64,000 nucleotides of DNA from Aporrectodea caliginosa. Its lineage: Eukaryota; Annelida; Clitellata; Crassiclitellata; Lumbricidae. The stretch lies in NCBI GenBank assembly GCA_020284085.1, contig JACEVL010000059.1, forward strand, positions 1,301,501 through 1,365,500, read 5' to 3'. The translations under genes were made by a program, and so were the position numbers. Of this stretch, positions 10,267-21,468 are shown piece by piece. Every line of letters begins with the position of its first letter. Position 1 is the first letter of the stretch. The notes below the pieces were generated by a model. That model was not told where the DNA came from, ran no database searches, and was given only the letters and a program-made list of their open reading frames with translations.

Positions 10267-12265
10267 CTGCACGCAGAAAATAAAACACCTGTGAATGCTT
10301 CTTCTCTATGGCACGTGATCAAAGTAAGTGACAAGGAACAAGTGAAGGTAACGCATTCAAAAATGCCTTAAACGCTTTCCTTTCTCCTTGAATGCGGCTA
10401 TTAAACTCGGCGCGTACATAAGTTAGGCTACATTTTTCTGGCCACAAAGTCGGTATCAAAACAGCTTATTTCGTCGAAATTTTGAAGCTTTGCTGTCGTC
10501 AAAGCGAAGGCCGCCGAAGGTTGTCAGGATACCCTCGGATTCATCATTCATACAGTAGAGCAACGAATCACCTGTTGTTTTTGATCTCTCCCGTCAAGTC
10601 AAAAAATCATGAAAAGTTCAAAACGTTTCGACCGATTCAATTAATTTTCAGATTTACAGCAATTGAAAGGTCTCAGGTGGTGAAAGCCTAATAACCACGC
10701 CAAAATCTAACCGAGTCCCAAAATGAACACCTAAGCTTTAGAAGATGCAACTGCAGTGAACGGTAAAAAGTTAACTGCGTAGAAGTAGGCCCTACGGTCC
10801 ATACTATGTACGGAATGTCTACCGTAAGGGCCGTAGGGCCTACTTCTACCCTGTTAACTTTTTACCGTTAACCCATGTCAGGCGGTCTTAGAAAATATGA
10901 GTCGTTCACAGTTGTGCCCATCTTTTATAGGTCTAATTTATGTACTAACGTAATCAGTACTCGAGTCCATCCCAATGCGCAGGAACAATCTATGCACTGT
11001 ACATTGCACGACAATGGAGGGTCTCGAGGCCTGGATGTCCTCCAATCGCCTGCGGCTAAACTCATCTTCATTTGGTTTGGCACGCGCCAGCTGGTGCGAT
11101 GTATTCATGTTGCGTCTTGAATTAACCAGACGAAGCACATTGATAAGTAACCTGAAGTAGGCCTAGCCAGCGGTTTGTCTGGTTATCAGGCCAGAAGTTA
11201 AGCTCCAATCTGCCGTGCCCCGCATAACCACCTGTTATGCTTCTAATTCTTGGGCGCCAGTCTCATTTTATATAATCACCAACTTATTTCTAGTATTTCA
11301 ACATGGCCTTGCTATTTCATGTATAATTAGAATGCAATTATTTCAGAGCCGAATTAAATATGCGCCAGAGATCTTACCTGACCGTTGCGTTTTAGCTTGA
11401 TCAAAATCGGAAGAGCTGGTTCTCTGGGTTAGTTTAATTGTGTGTTTTCAACACCGGAGAAGTCAAAGTGCTCTCTGAACGCAATAATTCTCACGCATAA
11501 TTAATACTTAAATACATAATTATTTATCAGCTTTGAAACAGCCGCTATTACTTAATGCTGCAGTAATTTAACAACCTAATGGAACAGTGAGTGACGACCT
11601 AACTGCTCTACCTCGAGATCTACATTTGATAGGCTTATCTATATTTTGAGACACGTACCTGGGAGAATACGCTTGTGTGTGACCTGCAGTATACGTGAAT
11701 AGCAGAAGACGAAGACTACCAGAGGCACAATAAAGCTTATCAGAAACCGATAGATAGCGTAAGCGCTGATATTTACAGAGGCCGGCAGCTGTGCGTAATT
11801 CACGCATTTTCCATCTGAGACATCATTGCTCAAAAACGAAAACGCTGCCGTTAATGCTAAGTCAAAGTTTACCCACGTCAACACGATCGCCACAAAGTAC
11901 ATCCACGGACGAAAGTGTCTCTTGTGAAATACTGCATGAACAATTTTCACGTATCTTTCCAGAGTCAAGATGACGAGATTGGCAGTGGAACAGCCAAGAA
12001 AATACCATACCATCCCTTCGCTGGCCAGAGTTTTGCAGAGAGCCTTTCCTACAATGACGCTGTAATGTATGTCCAGTATTTCAAAGATGTAACAGATTAC
12101 GAGTAGTAAACAGCAGAGAAAATCCAGAGTCATCTGATTGAAAACGATGGCCATCTCATACTTTCGGGCTTTCGACCTCGCAAGAATTAGAAGCATTATA
12201 AGGTTTGCGATTCCACCAATGATTCCGATCACGATAACTGACGCCTCGAAAGCAAACATTTTCAT
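9893..12265 (-). CDS. Rhodopsin-class (class A) GPCR, tandem copy 2, two exons
   Basis: Paralogue of the receptor at 329-4876, about 326 residues. It has the same gene structure: exon 1 12265-11659 (TM1-TM5), exon 2 10266-9893 (TM6-TM7 and tail). All class A landmarks are present: Asn in TM1, MTLD in TM2, ERY after TM3, TM4 Trp, loop-2 Cys (GKCVNY), CWFP in TM6, NPFIY in TM7. The start MKMFAFE gives two Met codons, both in frame. Phase 1 intron, donor CAG|GTACGT, acceptor GTGCAG. Many codon differences from copy 1 are synonymous or conservative, which suggests both are maintained genes; this was judged by eye. Ligand unknown. Confidence 0.87.
10758..10869. repeat. Near-perfect 110-bp hairpin in the GPCR copy 2 intron
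   Basis: The arms ACGGTAAAAAGTTAAC and GTTAACTTTTTACCGT close a stem that continues through GTAGAAGTAGGCCCTACGG and its complement, with a loop around ATACTATGTACGGAATG. It is absent from copy 1, so it is probably a tiny fold-back or MITE insertion. Confidence 0.7.
11013..11095 (+). mobile_element. 80-bp internal slice of an L2-like reverse transcriptase
   Basis: Translates as LEAWMSSNRLRLNSS, matching METLQAWMSSNRLRLNPT of the L2-like element at 44.4-46.7 kb. It interrupts a stretch continuous in copy 1: TGCACGAC and CTGGTGYGATGTATTCAT are adjacent at about 3722-3745. It has neither the LINE 3' end nor a tail. Confidence 0.7.
11659..12265 (-). CDS. GPCR copy 2, exon 1 (TM1-TM5)
   Basis: 607 bases from ATG at 12265, ending at HKRILP with a donor at 11658-11657. 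A true ATG is present here, unlike the longer alternative reading of copy 1. Confidence 0.87.
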
Positions 12266-12620
12266 AATTATTCGTATTCAAGACGTAAAATTATTCGAAA
12301 AACGATATTGCAAATAATAAATATCGGGTGCAGATTTTACGACTACACTCGTTGATAAAACTAAGCGTGCAAGTAGGCCTAACGGTTATGCAGTATATGA
12401 ATTTTAAATCGTATGATATTGACAGATTGACTGCTGAATAAAGAATGCAGCTATTTCGTCTGTGCAGAAGGTGCTTCTCAGTTCTTCTGTCGATCGATGA
12501 GAGTCGTATGCACGTTTTATTTCAGGAAACAACTTGTCTCTCTAATTTATATGACACATTGGCGTTCTTTTACGGTCTCAGTTTATTAAGTGCGCGTCAA
12601 CGTCTTTATGGCTTATGAAG

Positions 12621-13515
12621 CCATCGGTTTCTCTAAACCTTCGTATCCTTCCGTAAGCTGCATGCGCTCTGTGTAACATCGATTTTCTCTTCATCGGAAG
12701 GAAGCTTCCTCAGTAAGGTTTTAGTTTCCTTCTCGGACAGGATCTGAGATTCATAGCGTTCTTTATCTGGTGGTTTATCACAACCAATAGCCCCTCACAC
12801 GTTTTTGCTTAACTTATCGATATGTTTTTAGATTTTTCGAAATTTCGTCTTTCAGATTCATGTGCCCTATAGCTTAGCCTACAATGCTACTTCCTCTAGG
12901 TCTTCTGCACCGGTTCTTAGCTGGCTACAACCGACAACTCTAACCGATATCAATTATTAAGCCTTTTCTTCTCCTGATAGGCAGCGCGCATTAGATAGGC
13001 TACCATTTCCGCCATATAAATAACTTCTGTTGAAATTGAGATCCTTCTGAGCTTGCATCCATCAAAAAATTTCAGAAATTAAATTCTGTAGGCCTATAGG
13101 CCTAATTGTTTACAAATGAATATTTTCCAGTCGTGAGTGTTAATTAAGGTGAGTTTATTTTGCTCATCTCAGCAGAAAATCACTAATAGTCTATAGATAG
13201 ACTATCAAAATTATTATAATATTTTGTACAAAAGCGATACAATTTATTTTGCCTGGTTATTCATAACGGGCCTTGCTATAAGCAGCTACATCCTAAATTG
13301 AAACATGTGCAAATGATGAGCATTTTATGCTAAAAATGAATACTTAAGTTGGGTCCCTTTGGAGGACCTGTAAATAGCAAGTGAAAAAACTGAAAATTTT
13401 CTCCAAACATTGTTATCTACCAAAGAAACTTTTTGGCTGGTGAGACCCAAGACTTTCAAAAAAACCTTTTTGGGACACCCTAAGGCGTATACACCTTCAA
13501 CGAATGAAGCCATTT
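12621..13515. other. Intergenic, nothing recognised
   Basis: No credible coding exon. Short open frames at 13325-13595 look random on both strands, except for the receptor fragment that follows. Confidence 0.45.
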
Positions 13516-13519
13516 CTTT

Positions 13520-13740
13520 GATAAAACTACCGTATCAACTGTTCCTCATCATCACGGTTTGTTTCGTTCTCTGTTGCTCTCCAAATCGACAGTAATGCAA
13601 TTGATGCGCTGTACATTGCACGACTATTTTTCAATGTCTGTAATAATCCGTTCCTCTACGCTAGCAAATTAAATCCAGTGATATCTACGTCAGAAGCTCT
13701 GCAACAGACGTCGCTAGGAGAGCGATTAAATGTTAAGAGG
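13520..13740 (+). pseudogene. Third GPCR copy, TM6-TM7 relic in inverted orientation
   Basis: FLIITVCFVLCCSPNRQ then a stop matches TM6 (FLIISVCFVLCWFPNRIY) of the two receptors. About 40 bases on, FNVCNNPFLYASKLNPV matches TM7. After that TATCTACGTCAGAAGCT is almost base-identical to copy 1 but lies in another frame, after a small deletion. The Trp of CWFP is lost. The word TGTACATTGCACGAC from the receptor intron sits between the two pieces, so the relic is rearranged. Confidence 0.8.
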
Positions 13741-13759
13741 ATCATAAAGGTAATCGAAC

Positions 13760-14835
13760 ACCCAATAGCTATGCAAATGAACCAATCACGACTCGAGAAA
13801 GGAAAGACACTCAGGACAAGCGAATGTCTGTTTTCTTCAGAGGAACAATAATATAGGCCTATAATTATAGGCTATGGTAGACGGTAGTGTTATTATCCCT
13901 GAAAAGAGCGCTTTCCAACGGTTGTGCGAACCTAAGTGAACGTCATAAAGTCAATATAAAAAACATGGTTATCGATTCGAGTGGTTACGATCTACTGTGG
14001 TTCTTGTCGTACCCCCAATGTGCAGTTTTTCTGGTTAACGGCTGGCTTGAGCAAACTAACGGCTGGCATTTCGGCTAGCCATAAAATCGCGTAAACTACT
14101 TTTTTCTGCTAGTCGCAAAAATTTACGGCCTGGAACATAGTTCGTTCAAAAGTGTATCGACCATAAAGAGTTCCAATTAGTCAGTTAATTAGACATTGGA
14201 GCAACTGTACAACAATGCCATTCTATCTGAAACAAGTCTTCTTCTTTGAAAAATAACAAAATCGTGGATCATCTAGTAATATATATTATCGCCCTCAGTG
14301 AAACTTTACTCAAACCCTCTGATACACCTTTATTCATTTGAAAATAAAGCATCAGTCCTTTTCTCTCATACAATCAACGCCGGCCTGTACAGTTTGATAT
14401 GATGGTGGAATTACTTTCCTTCAAAAGTCACACCTGAAACTTATTCGCTTTTCTTCGCTTACTCCAACCGAGAAGTCCATTCTTTGTTGCTACCTTGAGA
14501 ATCAGCGCCAGTGGCGGCCTTTGACAGACTTTGACAGTGTTGTGCTATAGACAAGGACAAAAATGCGGCCCCTTAGGCCTACTCATAAATAGGCCTATAT
14601 CTTTTTGACGGGATCCTCAGGCTTTGAAAAATGCCGCTCTAGGCAGCCGCATATATCGCCAATACATAAAGCCGGTGTAGGAGACAGGGTGCACATTTTG
14701 TAGGTCTACTCCAGAGTCCATGATACCTGTAGGCACGGTGAACTCTAGATTGCAATAATATTAAACTAAACTAACTAAACGGTAGTTTAAACAACATTTT
14801 ATCAACTTTTTGTTGCACGAGTGGGACGAGGGACG
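13760..14835. other. Intergenic, nothing recognised
   Basis: No exon, RNA or element end that I can support. Confidence 0.4.
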
Positions 14836-14849
14836 CTTATTTATCGAAC

Positions 14850-15335
14850 ATACCATTGAACAAGGAGAGCCTCCTTAGCAACCATCCTCAAGATCAGCCT
14901 CAGCCTCCTTAGTAGCCAGCATTGAACCTTCTTAACAGACATCCTTCTTAGCAAACAGCCTTTGTAGCAAGCAGCCTCGACGTCATCCTCAACCTCTTTA
15001 GTACCCAGTTTCAAAGTCAGGCTCATCCTCTTTAGCAACCTGCCTCCTTAGCAAACAACCTCCATAGCAACCGTCTTTTTCAGCAACCAGCCTTCTTAAC
15101 AGCCATCCTTCTTAACAACCAGTCTCAAGGTCAGCCTCAACCTCTTTAGCAACTACCTTCGATGTTAGTCTAGGCTTATTTAGCAGCCACCCTGAGTCCT
15201 TAGCAGCCGTCCTTCTTAGCAACCAGACTCTCTCCACAGCAACGAGCCTCTGTAGCAACCGACCTCCATAGCAACCAGTCTCTAAAGCAACTACCTTCCT
15301 TAGCAATCGCCCACCTTAGCAACAAGTACGTTGTG
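14850..15335. repeat. CCTTAGCAACCAGCCTC minisatellite
   Basis: About 25 degenerate units of 18-21 bp with the core TTAGCAACC. The open minus-strand frames over it (14841-15038, 15112-15306) are products of the repeat. Confidence 0.85.
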
Positions 15336-15460
15336 CCTAAGTATGATGCACTCTAAAGTATGTTAATTGTGCCTAGGTATTATGTAATCTAGAGTACGTT
15401 TTGCCTAGATATGATCATTGTGCTTATGTATGATGAACTCTAGAGCACGTTGTAACGGTT
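15336..15460. repeat. Short tandem repeat with GCCTAAGTATGATG words
   Basis: Three or more degenerate units of about 45 bp built from CTAGAGTACGTT, TGTGCCTA and TATGATG. It directly follows the minisatellite. Confidence 0.65.
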
Positions 15461-15782
15461 GTACCTAGCATTGAATTGGAAGATAGGCGAGTTTGCATGC
15501 GATTCATAATTACTCGTCCAAGGGTTTCAAGTTGAGTTGTGTCTTTAATTGGAAATGCCCAGGTAACCAGGGTCAAGATGAGGTGTTTTTTAAGAACTAT
15601 GTTTTGAGCACAAACAGGTGGTAATGAGAAATTGATAATTAATGCATTGGCTAGACCACGGTCGTTGAAGGACTCTTTCAGAAGAGAAAATTAGGAATGT
15701 TGCCCAAAAGGCAGCTTTTTAGGTAGACCTACGGAAAAGATAAGTTTCCGAACTTCTGCAAGAGTGTTGGCTAAAGTAGGCT

Positions 15783-18548
15783 CAGTGGCGGCGCGTGGAT
15801 TTTTCAAAGGTGGTGCGAAGCAGCTGTGTTCCCCCCCCCCGGTAAGGCGACAGGTCTGTCTAGTAGTCTATTGGAATTTTGTCTGTATTGTGCATGATAG
15901 TAGCTAGTAGAAGCCGTAGCCATTAGTACCCTAGTATAAAGCACAGCAGCAGATGATGCAGATCTGCTACAAGTGCCATTGTGTAGTGTGTACTGTGCAC
16001 TTACAGTACTTTTATCAATTTGGCATTAGCAACTTACGTATTTTTCTTGAAACTTTAAAGTTTAAATAAAATTAAATCATTAATATGTTTTATTATTTGT
16101 AAGTGGATTACGCGAAAAAACTAGTTATAAATCATAGGCCTACTTATTTAATAAATGCTTCCATGCTGCCTGCCTGAAAAGTGCAACGTTCAAGCAATGT
16201 AACATCACACTCGTGCAGCTACAGGACTAGCAGACTGCTGTCAGAAATTAAAACTGTACTCGTCTCGCCTTGGTTCGACGACATGCTCGTCGCTTGGAGA
16301 GGCGTTACAGGTGAACCAAGTCAGCCGCCGACGGTTCAGCGTGGATCAGATACGTCCGAGAAATGCATCGTCAGTACAAGGACAAGGAACGAAGCTACTG
16401 GGAGAACACGATCAACCAACACACCAGGGAGCCCAGGAAACTTTGGTCGGTATTCAACGACATCCTGGGTCGTTCACGCTCCGGGCGCTGCCCAGCTACA
16501 TCGCTTTACACAGCCGACGCATTCTTGGAGGCCTTCACGACCAATAAGGTTCGCTCAGTCCGTGAGGCCACAGCCGGCTGTCCACCGCCGACCTTTCCAC
16601 CTACGAACTATGGCCTATCCTCCTTGAGCCCGGTCACCAGCGAGGAACTGCGTCGGATTATACTAACATCGGCACCGAAGACCTGCAAGCTGGACCCACT
16701 CCCATCGTTCCTCCTCCAGGAGAGCATCGACACTCTCCTGCCATTCTTAACGGTACTATGCAATCGCTCCCTCCAAGAGGGAGTACTTCCTGTGACCCAG
16801 AAGAGATCCACTCTCGTTCCGGTGATAAAGGCTGACGGTCTTGATAATGCTGAGCCAACAAATTATAGGCCTATAGCAAATGTTACATTTTTGTCTAAGA
16901 TAATTGAGAAGATTGCTGCTTCACAGCTTATGCACTATCTTGACAAAAATGACCTTCTTCCTACTTTTCAGTCAGGTTTCCGAAAGGGCCATTCCACAGA
17001 AACTTTGCTCGTCCGACTCCTCTCTGACATTTATGGGGCCATTGACAGATCCCAGGTCATCCTCCTTGGGCTGTTTGACGTAAGCGCTGCATTTGATACT
17101 GTCGATCACGACATTCTCTTGCAGCACTTATCGATTTCCTTTGGTCTTTCTGGCAACATCCTTGATTGGCTTACTTCATATTTGCGAGACCGCTCCTTCA
17201 TGGTGGCCCATAGGTCCACGAGGTCCCTCTGGGTCCCTGCTCCAGTTGGGTTACCCCAGGGCTCTGTCCTTGGCCCTCTCCTTTACATAATTTACACTGC
17301 TGATCTGGGGTCCCTTCTGGCGGCTGCGGCTGTCCTGGGCCAGTCCTACGCAAGCCTATATTCACTGTCTGGCGACCCAGGCCGATGCGGCAGTTGGAAC
17401 AATGAGCCGGGCTATGGAGACCCTGCAGTCCTGGATGTCCTCAAACCGCTTGAACCCGACTAAGACTCAGCTTATTTGGCTTGGCACGCCTCAACGGCTT
17501 TCTAAAATAGACCTAGCGTCACTTGTCTTGAAATACCCCAATTCACCTTCTCAATCTCGGTTCGTGACTTGGGAGTCACCCTAGACCAGGAACTCACATT
17601 TATGCGTCACATAAATCTTCTCTGCCGCAGCTGTTACTATCAGCTTCGACAGCTCAAGGTGATCTCCCGCTCTCTGTCTCCTAGCGCAGCGTCGACGCTT
17701 GTCCATGCTTTTGTAGTCTCACGGCTCGACTATTGTAGTGCCATATATGATGGACTTCCCGCCTGCCGGACCGGGTCCCTAAATAGGTTCCTGCACACTT
17801 CAGCCCGCCTTGTTGGCCGTATTCTGAGGTTTGGGCGGGTTTCTGAATACATGAGGGACGTGCTCCACTGGCTTCCTTACCCACAGCGTATTGTGTATCG
17901 AATCTCTGTCTTGGTCCGGCGCTGTATTGAGGGTCTAGCCCCTCCGTACTTGCGGGAGTTCTGCTGCTCCACCACATGCGTCCAGCGCCGTTGCTTTCAC
18001 CCCGCCTAGCTGCACAGGCTGATCTCATTGTTCCTCGTTCGCGGACTGCTCTCAGGCAGCGTCGCGCCTTCTCCGTGGTGGACCCTTCAACCTGGAATGG
18101 GCTCCCTACCATGCTTCGTCTGACACCTTCTGGCCTCGCTCCTTCGTTTCTCACTACTCTTAAGACTGTTCTGTTCAACCGGGGTTGGGCTGGGAGCGCT
18201 TCTGAGTAGGCATCCTTGAAGGGGCGCTATATAAATTTTCTGAAATAAATAAATAAATAAATATGTAACAGTTTAATTTACTTATGACTAGAAATGCCTT
18301 TGTTTTTGGCCAATTCATGATCAGGGCGGCCGTTTTAGGTGAAATTTGCTACGTTTAACATCAGAAATTTGCAGTATATGTGAAAAATCACGGCAAACAT
18401 CGGCAAATGCTAAAATTCACGGCAAACGAATCAATAAGTGACTCGCCGAAAAAATATTCCAGGTAGCCAAAGTGCCGCCCCCTCGAAGTGCCGCCCGGTG
18501 CGACCGCAGTTCACCGCACCACCTTGCACCCCCCACGCGCCGCCACTG
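15783..18548. mobile_element. hAT element carrying a nested L2-like LINE
   Basis: Terminal inverted repeats CAGTGGCGGCGCGTGG at 15783 and its complement ending at 18548, extended by a shared AAGGTGGTGCG word. An exact 8-bp target duplication AGTAGGCT lies at 15775-15782 and 18549-18556. The hAT arms are about 15783-16240 and 18264-18548. No transposase was recognised in them. The LINE therefore entered after the hAT did. Confidence 0.85.
16250..18263 (+). pseudogene. L2-like LINE, 5'-truncated, dead reverse transcriptase
   Basis: Starts just before the reverse transcriptase; the endonuclease is missing. From 16363 one long frame carries the RT blocks NYRPIANVTFLSKIIEKI, FRKGHSTETLL, FDVSAAFDTVDHDILL and LPQGSVLGPLLYI. 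At about 17350 a deletion of 10-11 bp removes both Asp of the YADD active site and shifts frame; the second copy of this family has YADD intact. Downstream frames (17402-17584, 17569-18009, 17976-18209) continue the C-terminal region with SRLDYCSAIYDG and WNGLP. The 3' end is GGGGCGCTATATAAAT plus an (AAAT)n tail. It cannot move by itself. Confidence 0.9.
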
Positions 18549-18704
18549 AGTAGGCTAGTCCACGACAGGAGGTATAGAACTTCTCTAAAGGAATTTATCC
18601 AACGCAGAGGAGCCGACTAGTTTAAGCAATATACCTTAAATGTTGTCTCACTTGTCTGCAAAACATTAATGGTCAAGAATTAACCTGCAAGCTCATGGGT
18701 AGTC

Positions 18705-18880
18705 CATGGGCGTATTTAAGGGGTGGTTTTACGGGTTCAAACCCCCCAAATAAGTTTCCGACAAAATTTCTATATGCTTTTACATGCAAAATACAAAAAC
18801 CTGGACTTTTACGACGATTTTCAATGGACCCCCGAAATCTTAAAACCACCTCCGAAATTTTTTTTCTGGCTACGCCCATG
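18705..18880. mobile_element. 176-bp hAT MITE
   Basis: Ends CATGGGCGTA and TACGCCCATG, with exact target duplications GGGTAGTC at 18697-18704 and 18881-18888. Non-coding: the open frames on both strands arise from the palindromic ends. Confidence 0.85.
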
Positions 18881-19019
18881 GGGTAGTCAAACACAGAGCA
18901 AGGGGCAGATCTAACGTCTCCTGGTGGAATAATTCAGTCAAGGACAACCATAAGGCTTTCAGTTATACAGAACGTTCTGCGATTAAATTAGTTAAATATG
19001 CAGGTTTAGCAGATGAAGA

Positions 19020-19334
19020 AAGTTGTCACTCGAGTTTGCAGTATTGCTTGGTGAAGCAGCAGAGCTCCCGCAAGTATAGAGGGCTAAACCCTCAATACAA
19101 CGCCGGAACCAAAACAGAAATTCGGTAAGTAATTCGCTGTGGAATAAGGAAGCCAGAGGAGTACATCCCGCATGTACTCAGAGACTCGGCCAGAGGAATG
19201 CGGCGTACAAGGTAGAGCAGCAGTGCGCAGGATCCTATTTATGGTCCCATTCCGGCAGGCCGGAAGTCCATCGTTTATGGCGCTACAGTAGTCAAGCCAT
19301 GAAACTACAAAAAACATGGAAAAGCGTTGAGGCT
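19020..19334 (-). pseudogene. L2-like LINE fragment, downstream half
   Basis: Minus-strand pieces SWLDYCSAINDGLPACR, RVSEYMRDVLLWLPY and NRILRTAA match the C-terminal region of the element at 16.2-18.3 kb. Together with 19893-19975 it is one fragment split by a hAT. Confidence 0.75.
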
Positions 19335-19342
19335 GCGCTAGG

Positions 19343-19884
19343 CAGGGTGCGACCGTACGTTGAGTCCCATAATAAAATACGCGTATCATACGTATTTTTA
19401 TCCCCGAATGTAAAATACGCGTATTATACGTAAAAATACGTTGACTTAGAAACAATTTAATGTTCAATGGTGTGCCATACGAGCACTTCATAACAGTCGA
19501 GAAGATGGTGTACATTCACGGGAACACTCGCCTACTAGACAAAGTTACCGACGTTGATTATGATGAGGCCGTTGTTGACTTGGAGCAGCTAGAGTCAGCA
19601 AGTGACTCCGAGTCGTCAGAGTCGGACGCAAACTGAATTTGTTGATGTTTCAGAAGAATACGCGCAGTAGATACCTTACAGTAAACTTTGTTAAGTTTGT
19701 TTTTGGCAGCTATGCCTTTTAGTAACTTAGTTAACTATGTTGCAACGTTTCGTGTTCAATTTTACAATATAGGGTAGGCCTACAACGTATTGTAACGTAC
19801 GGCACGCAAAGTTTTACCGTACGCGTATTATACATATTTTATCGTCCAAAATAAAATACGTATAATACGTACGGTCGCATTCTG
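19343..19884. mobile_element. hAT element with C-terminal transposase remnant
   Basis: Ends CAGGGTGCGACCGTACGT and ACGTACGGTCGCATTCTG, with exact target duplications GCGCTAGG at 19335-19342 and 19885-19892. The subterminal parts repeat TACGCGTATTATACGT. On the plus strand from 19502 MVYIHGNTRLLDKVTDVDYD runs into a Ser/Asp/Glu-rich end and a stop, like the tail of some hAT transposases (consensus LVYIHSNLRLL). The rest of the transposase is deleted. Confidence 0.85.
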
Positions 19885-19892
19885 GCGCTAGG

Positions 19893-19975
19893 AGTCAGTG
19901 AGCTGGAAATCACCTTCAGCTGCCGAGGCTGATAGTAGCAGTTGCGGCAGAGAAGAGCATAAGCTATAAGGTAAG
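19893..19975 (-). pseudogene. L2-like LINE fragment, upstream half
   Basis: Continues the fragment left of the hAT. In forward sense CTGCYACTATCAGCCTCGGC corresponds to the CYYQLRQLKVISRSL region of the complete copies. Confidence 0.65.
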
Positions 19976-20364
19976 AATTAATGAGCAAGTACATAAATTA
20001 TAGTCTTTATTTGCATCCGACACGGGCACTTGTGTTATATTGTGAACAGCGACCACATACATATTTAAACTAGATCATAAGATACATTCAATATAGGCAC
20101 AAACAACACAACAAAATATAACTAAAGATACATCGATTACTCATCAATTATACTAGGCTAATCATTGAGGGATCATAGTTATACATGCATCACTAAGAAG
20201 AAAAAGAAGAGCAGTTTCTTAAGCTAGCCCTGGAGCACTGGAGCAGCCATGGATGTGAAGTGTCAACGACTTCTTTCTCCTTAGCCTCAGCATACGAGGA
20301 CGAGTGGCTAGTCCTCTCCCTCGCCGTCTCATCTTCTCAACGACAGTTTGCTGCCAGTGTAGGC

Positions 20365-20515
20365 TACTCATCATAGCTCAGCTGGCATGGGGAGACAGAT
20401 GAAGCATAAATCTCAAAACAAATATCTGCCCTGGTGGGATTTGAACCCCTAACATCTTGGTTGACAGCCCAGCACACTAGACTATTGCGCTCCCCTATGT
20501 AACAAAATAAATCAA
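20365..20515 (-). mobile_element. tRNA-derived SINE, family 1
   Basis: On the minus strand an A-box-like GTCTAGTGTGCTGGGCTGTC and a B box GGTTCAAATCCCACC, like tRNA-Asp with a GTC anticodon position, are followed by a body GAGATTTATGCTTCATCTG. The same body follows the tRNA-like head at 36.9 kb. The acceptor stem does not pair well, so this is not a working tRNA. Confidence 0.7.
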
Positions 20516-20579
20516 TTAATATTTCAAGCAGGACTTTGGTTCCCTTAAATGTCTCCTTTAGAACCACTACCACAGTTTA

Positions 20580-21345
20580 CATATTCTAAACAAATGCATT
20601 ATCTTAGTAGTCTAACGGTTTACTTCTACAGTTACGATTTTGCTTTGACATTGTCTGTACAATACTGGACTCATGGTATCAATAAAATCATGACGATGGA
20701 TTAATAATCATGTCGCATAAATCGTCGAAGCATCATTATCTACAACTAAACATAACTAAAAATAAATCTAATAATCATCAATTATAATAATCATCGATGC
20801 TGCATGCGTGGCTGTTTAACACAAAATGCAATGAGTAGCCAAGAAAGTTTTTTTTGGAGATATCCCATATAAAATGCAGCACAGTGCCATCAGCAGTGAA
20901 ATATTCTGTTTTGACGTTTCTCTCACATTGGTTTTTATTGGCTTTAGAAAGTTTGCCTACTCTAGTCAGTAAAACCTCGACTTTGTAGCAGTTTCAAATA
21001 TAACTAGGTTTCTTGACACTTTTAACATGCAGACCTCATTTTGTTGATTAGATGTTGAGCGTTATATATCAATATTTGTCTAATTCAATAAATCCAGTTG
21101 TCAGTAGGATTTTTAGATGATGGAGGATGTTAATTTGCGTTTTAAAGTTAGGCTTTGCAATTTATGCAATCATGACATCTACCAATATTAGGTCATTGGA
21201 CTCAGCAAAAAATTAAGCAGACTGACAAAAACTGAAGTAACAGTGATTTCAACTAAGTTATGAGTCTGAAAAAGAGATCAAGATAATATAATAAGCTAAT
21301 ACATTGAACAACAAGAAACGTAAACTATTTAAAAAAGCATAATAG
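20580..21345. other. Intergenic, nothing recognised
   Basis: AT-rich unique DNA between the SINE and the poly(A) signal of the VWA5A-like gene. Confidence 0.45.
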
Positions 21346-21346
21346 G

Positions 21347-21352
21347 TTTATT
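21347..21352 (-). promoter_or_regulatory. Poly(A) signal of the VWA5A-like gene
   Basis: AATAAA on the minus strand, about 117 bases past the stop codon. It is the nearest good signal in the right orientation. Confidence 0.5.
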
Positions 21353-21468
21353 GTTCAATTCTTACTAGAACACAGAGCATGCAATAAATGACAGCCAAGG
21401 TTTTAAACCTCACATGAAAATCCTTATACAAAACAATAACCATAAGCTGAGTGGTACCAGCTATTTCT

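Larger units (their letters stand above)
9590..12620. repeat. Segmental duplication, copy 2
   Basis: Collinear with 1-5220 but without the 2.36-kb and 0.38-kb insertions. It has its own extra stretch at about 10405-10960, and a short slice of retroelement at about 11013-11095. Confidence 0.85.

Noticed and set aside
13325..13515. 62-residue minus-strand open frame
   Set aside because: No splice context or family similarity; open on both strands because of low stop density.
14841..15306. Leu/Arg-rich minus-strand proteins
   Set aside because: Produced by the TTAGCAACC minisatellite.
20390..20470. tRNA-Asp gene candidate
   Set aside because: The acceptor stem does not close and the body matches a dispersed SINE at 36.9 kb.
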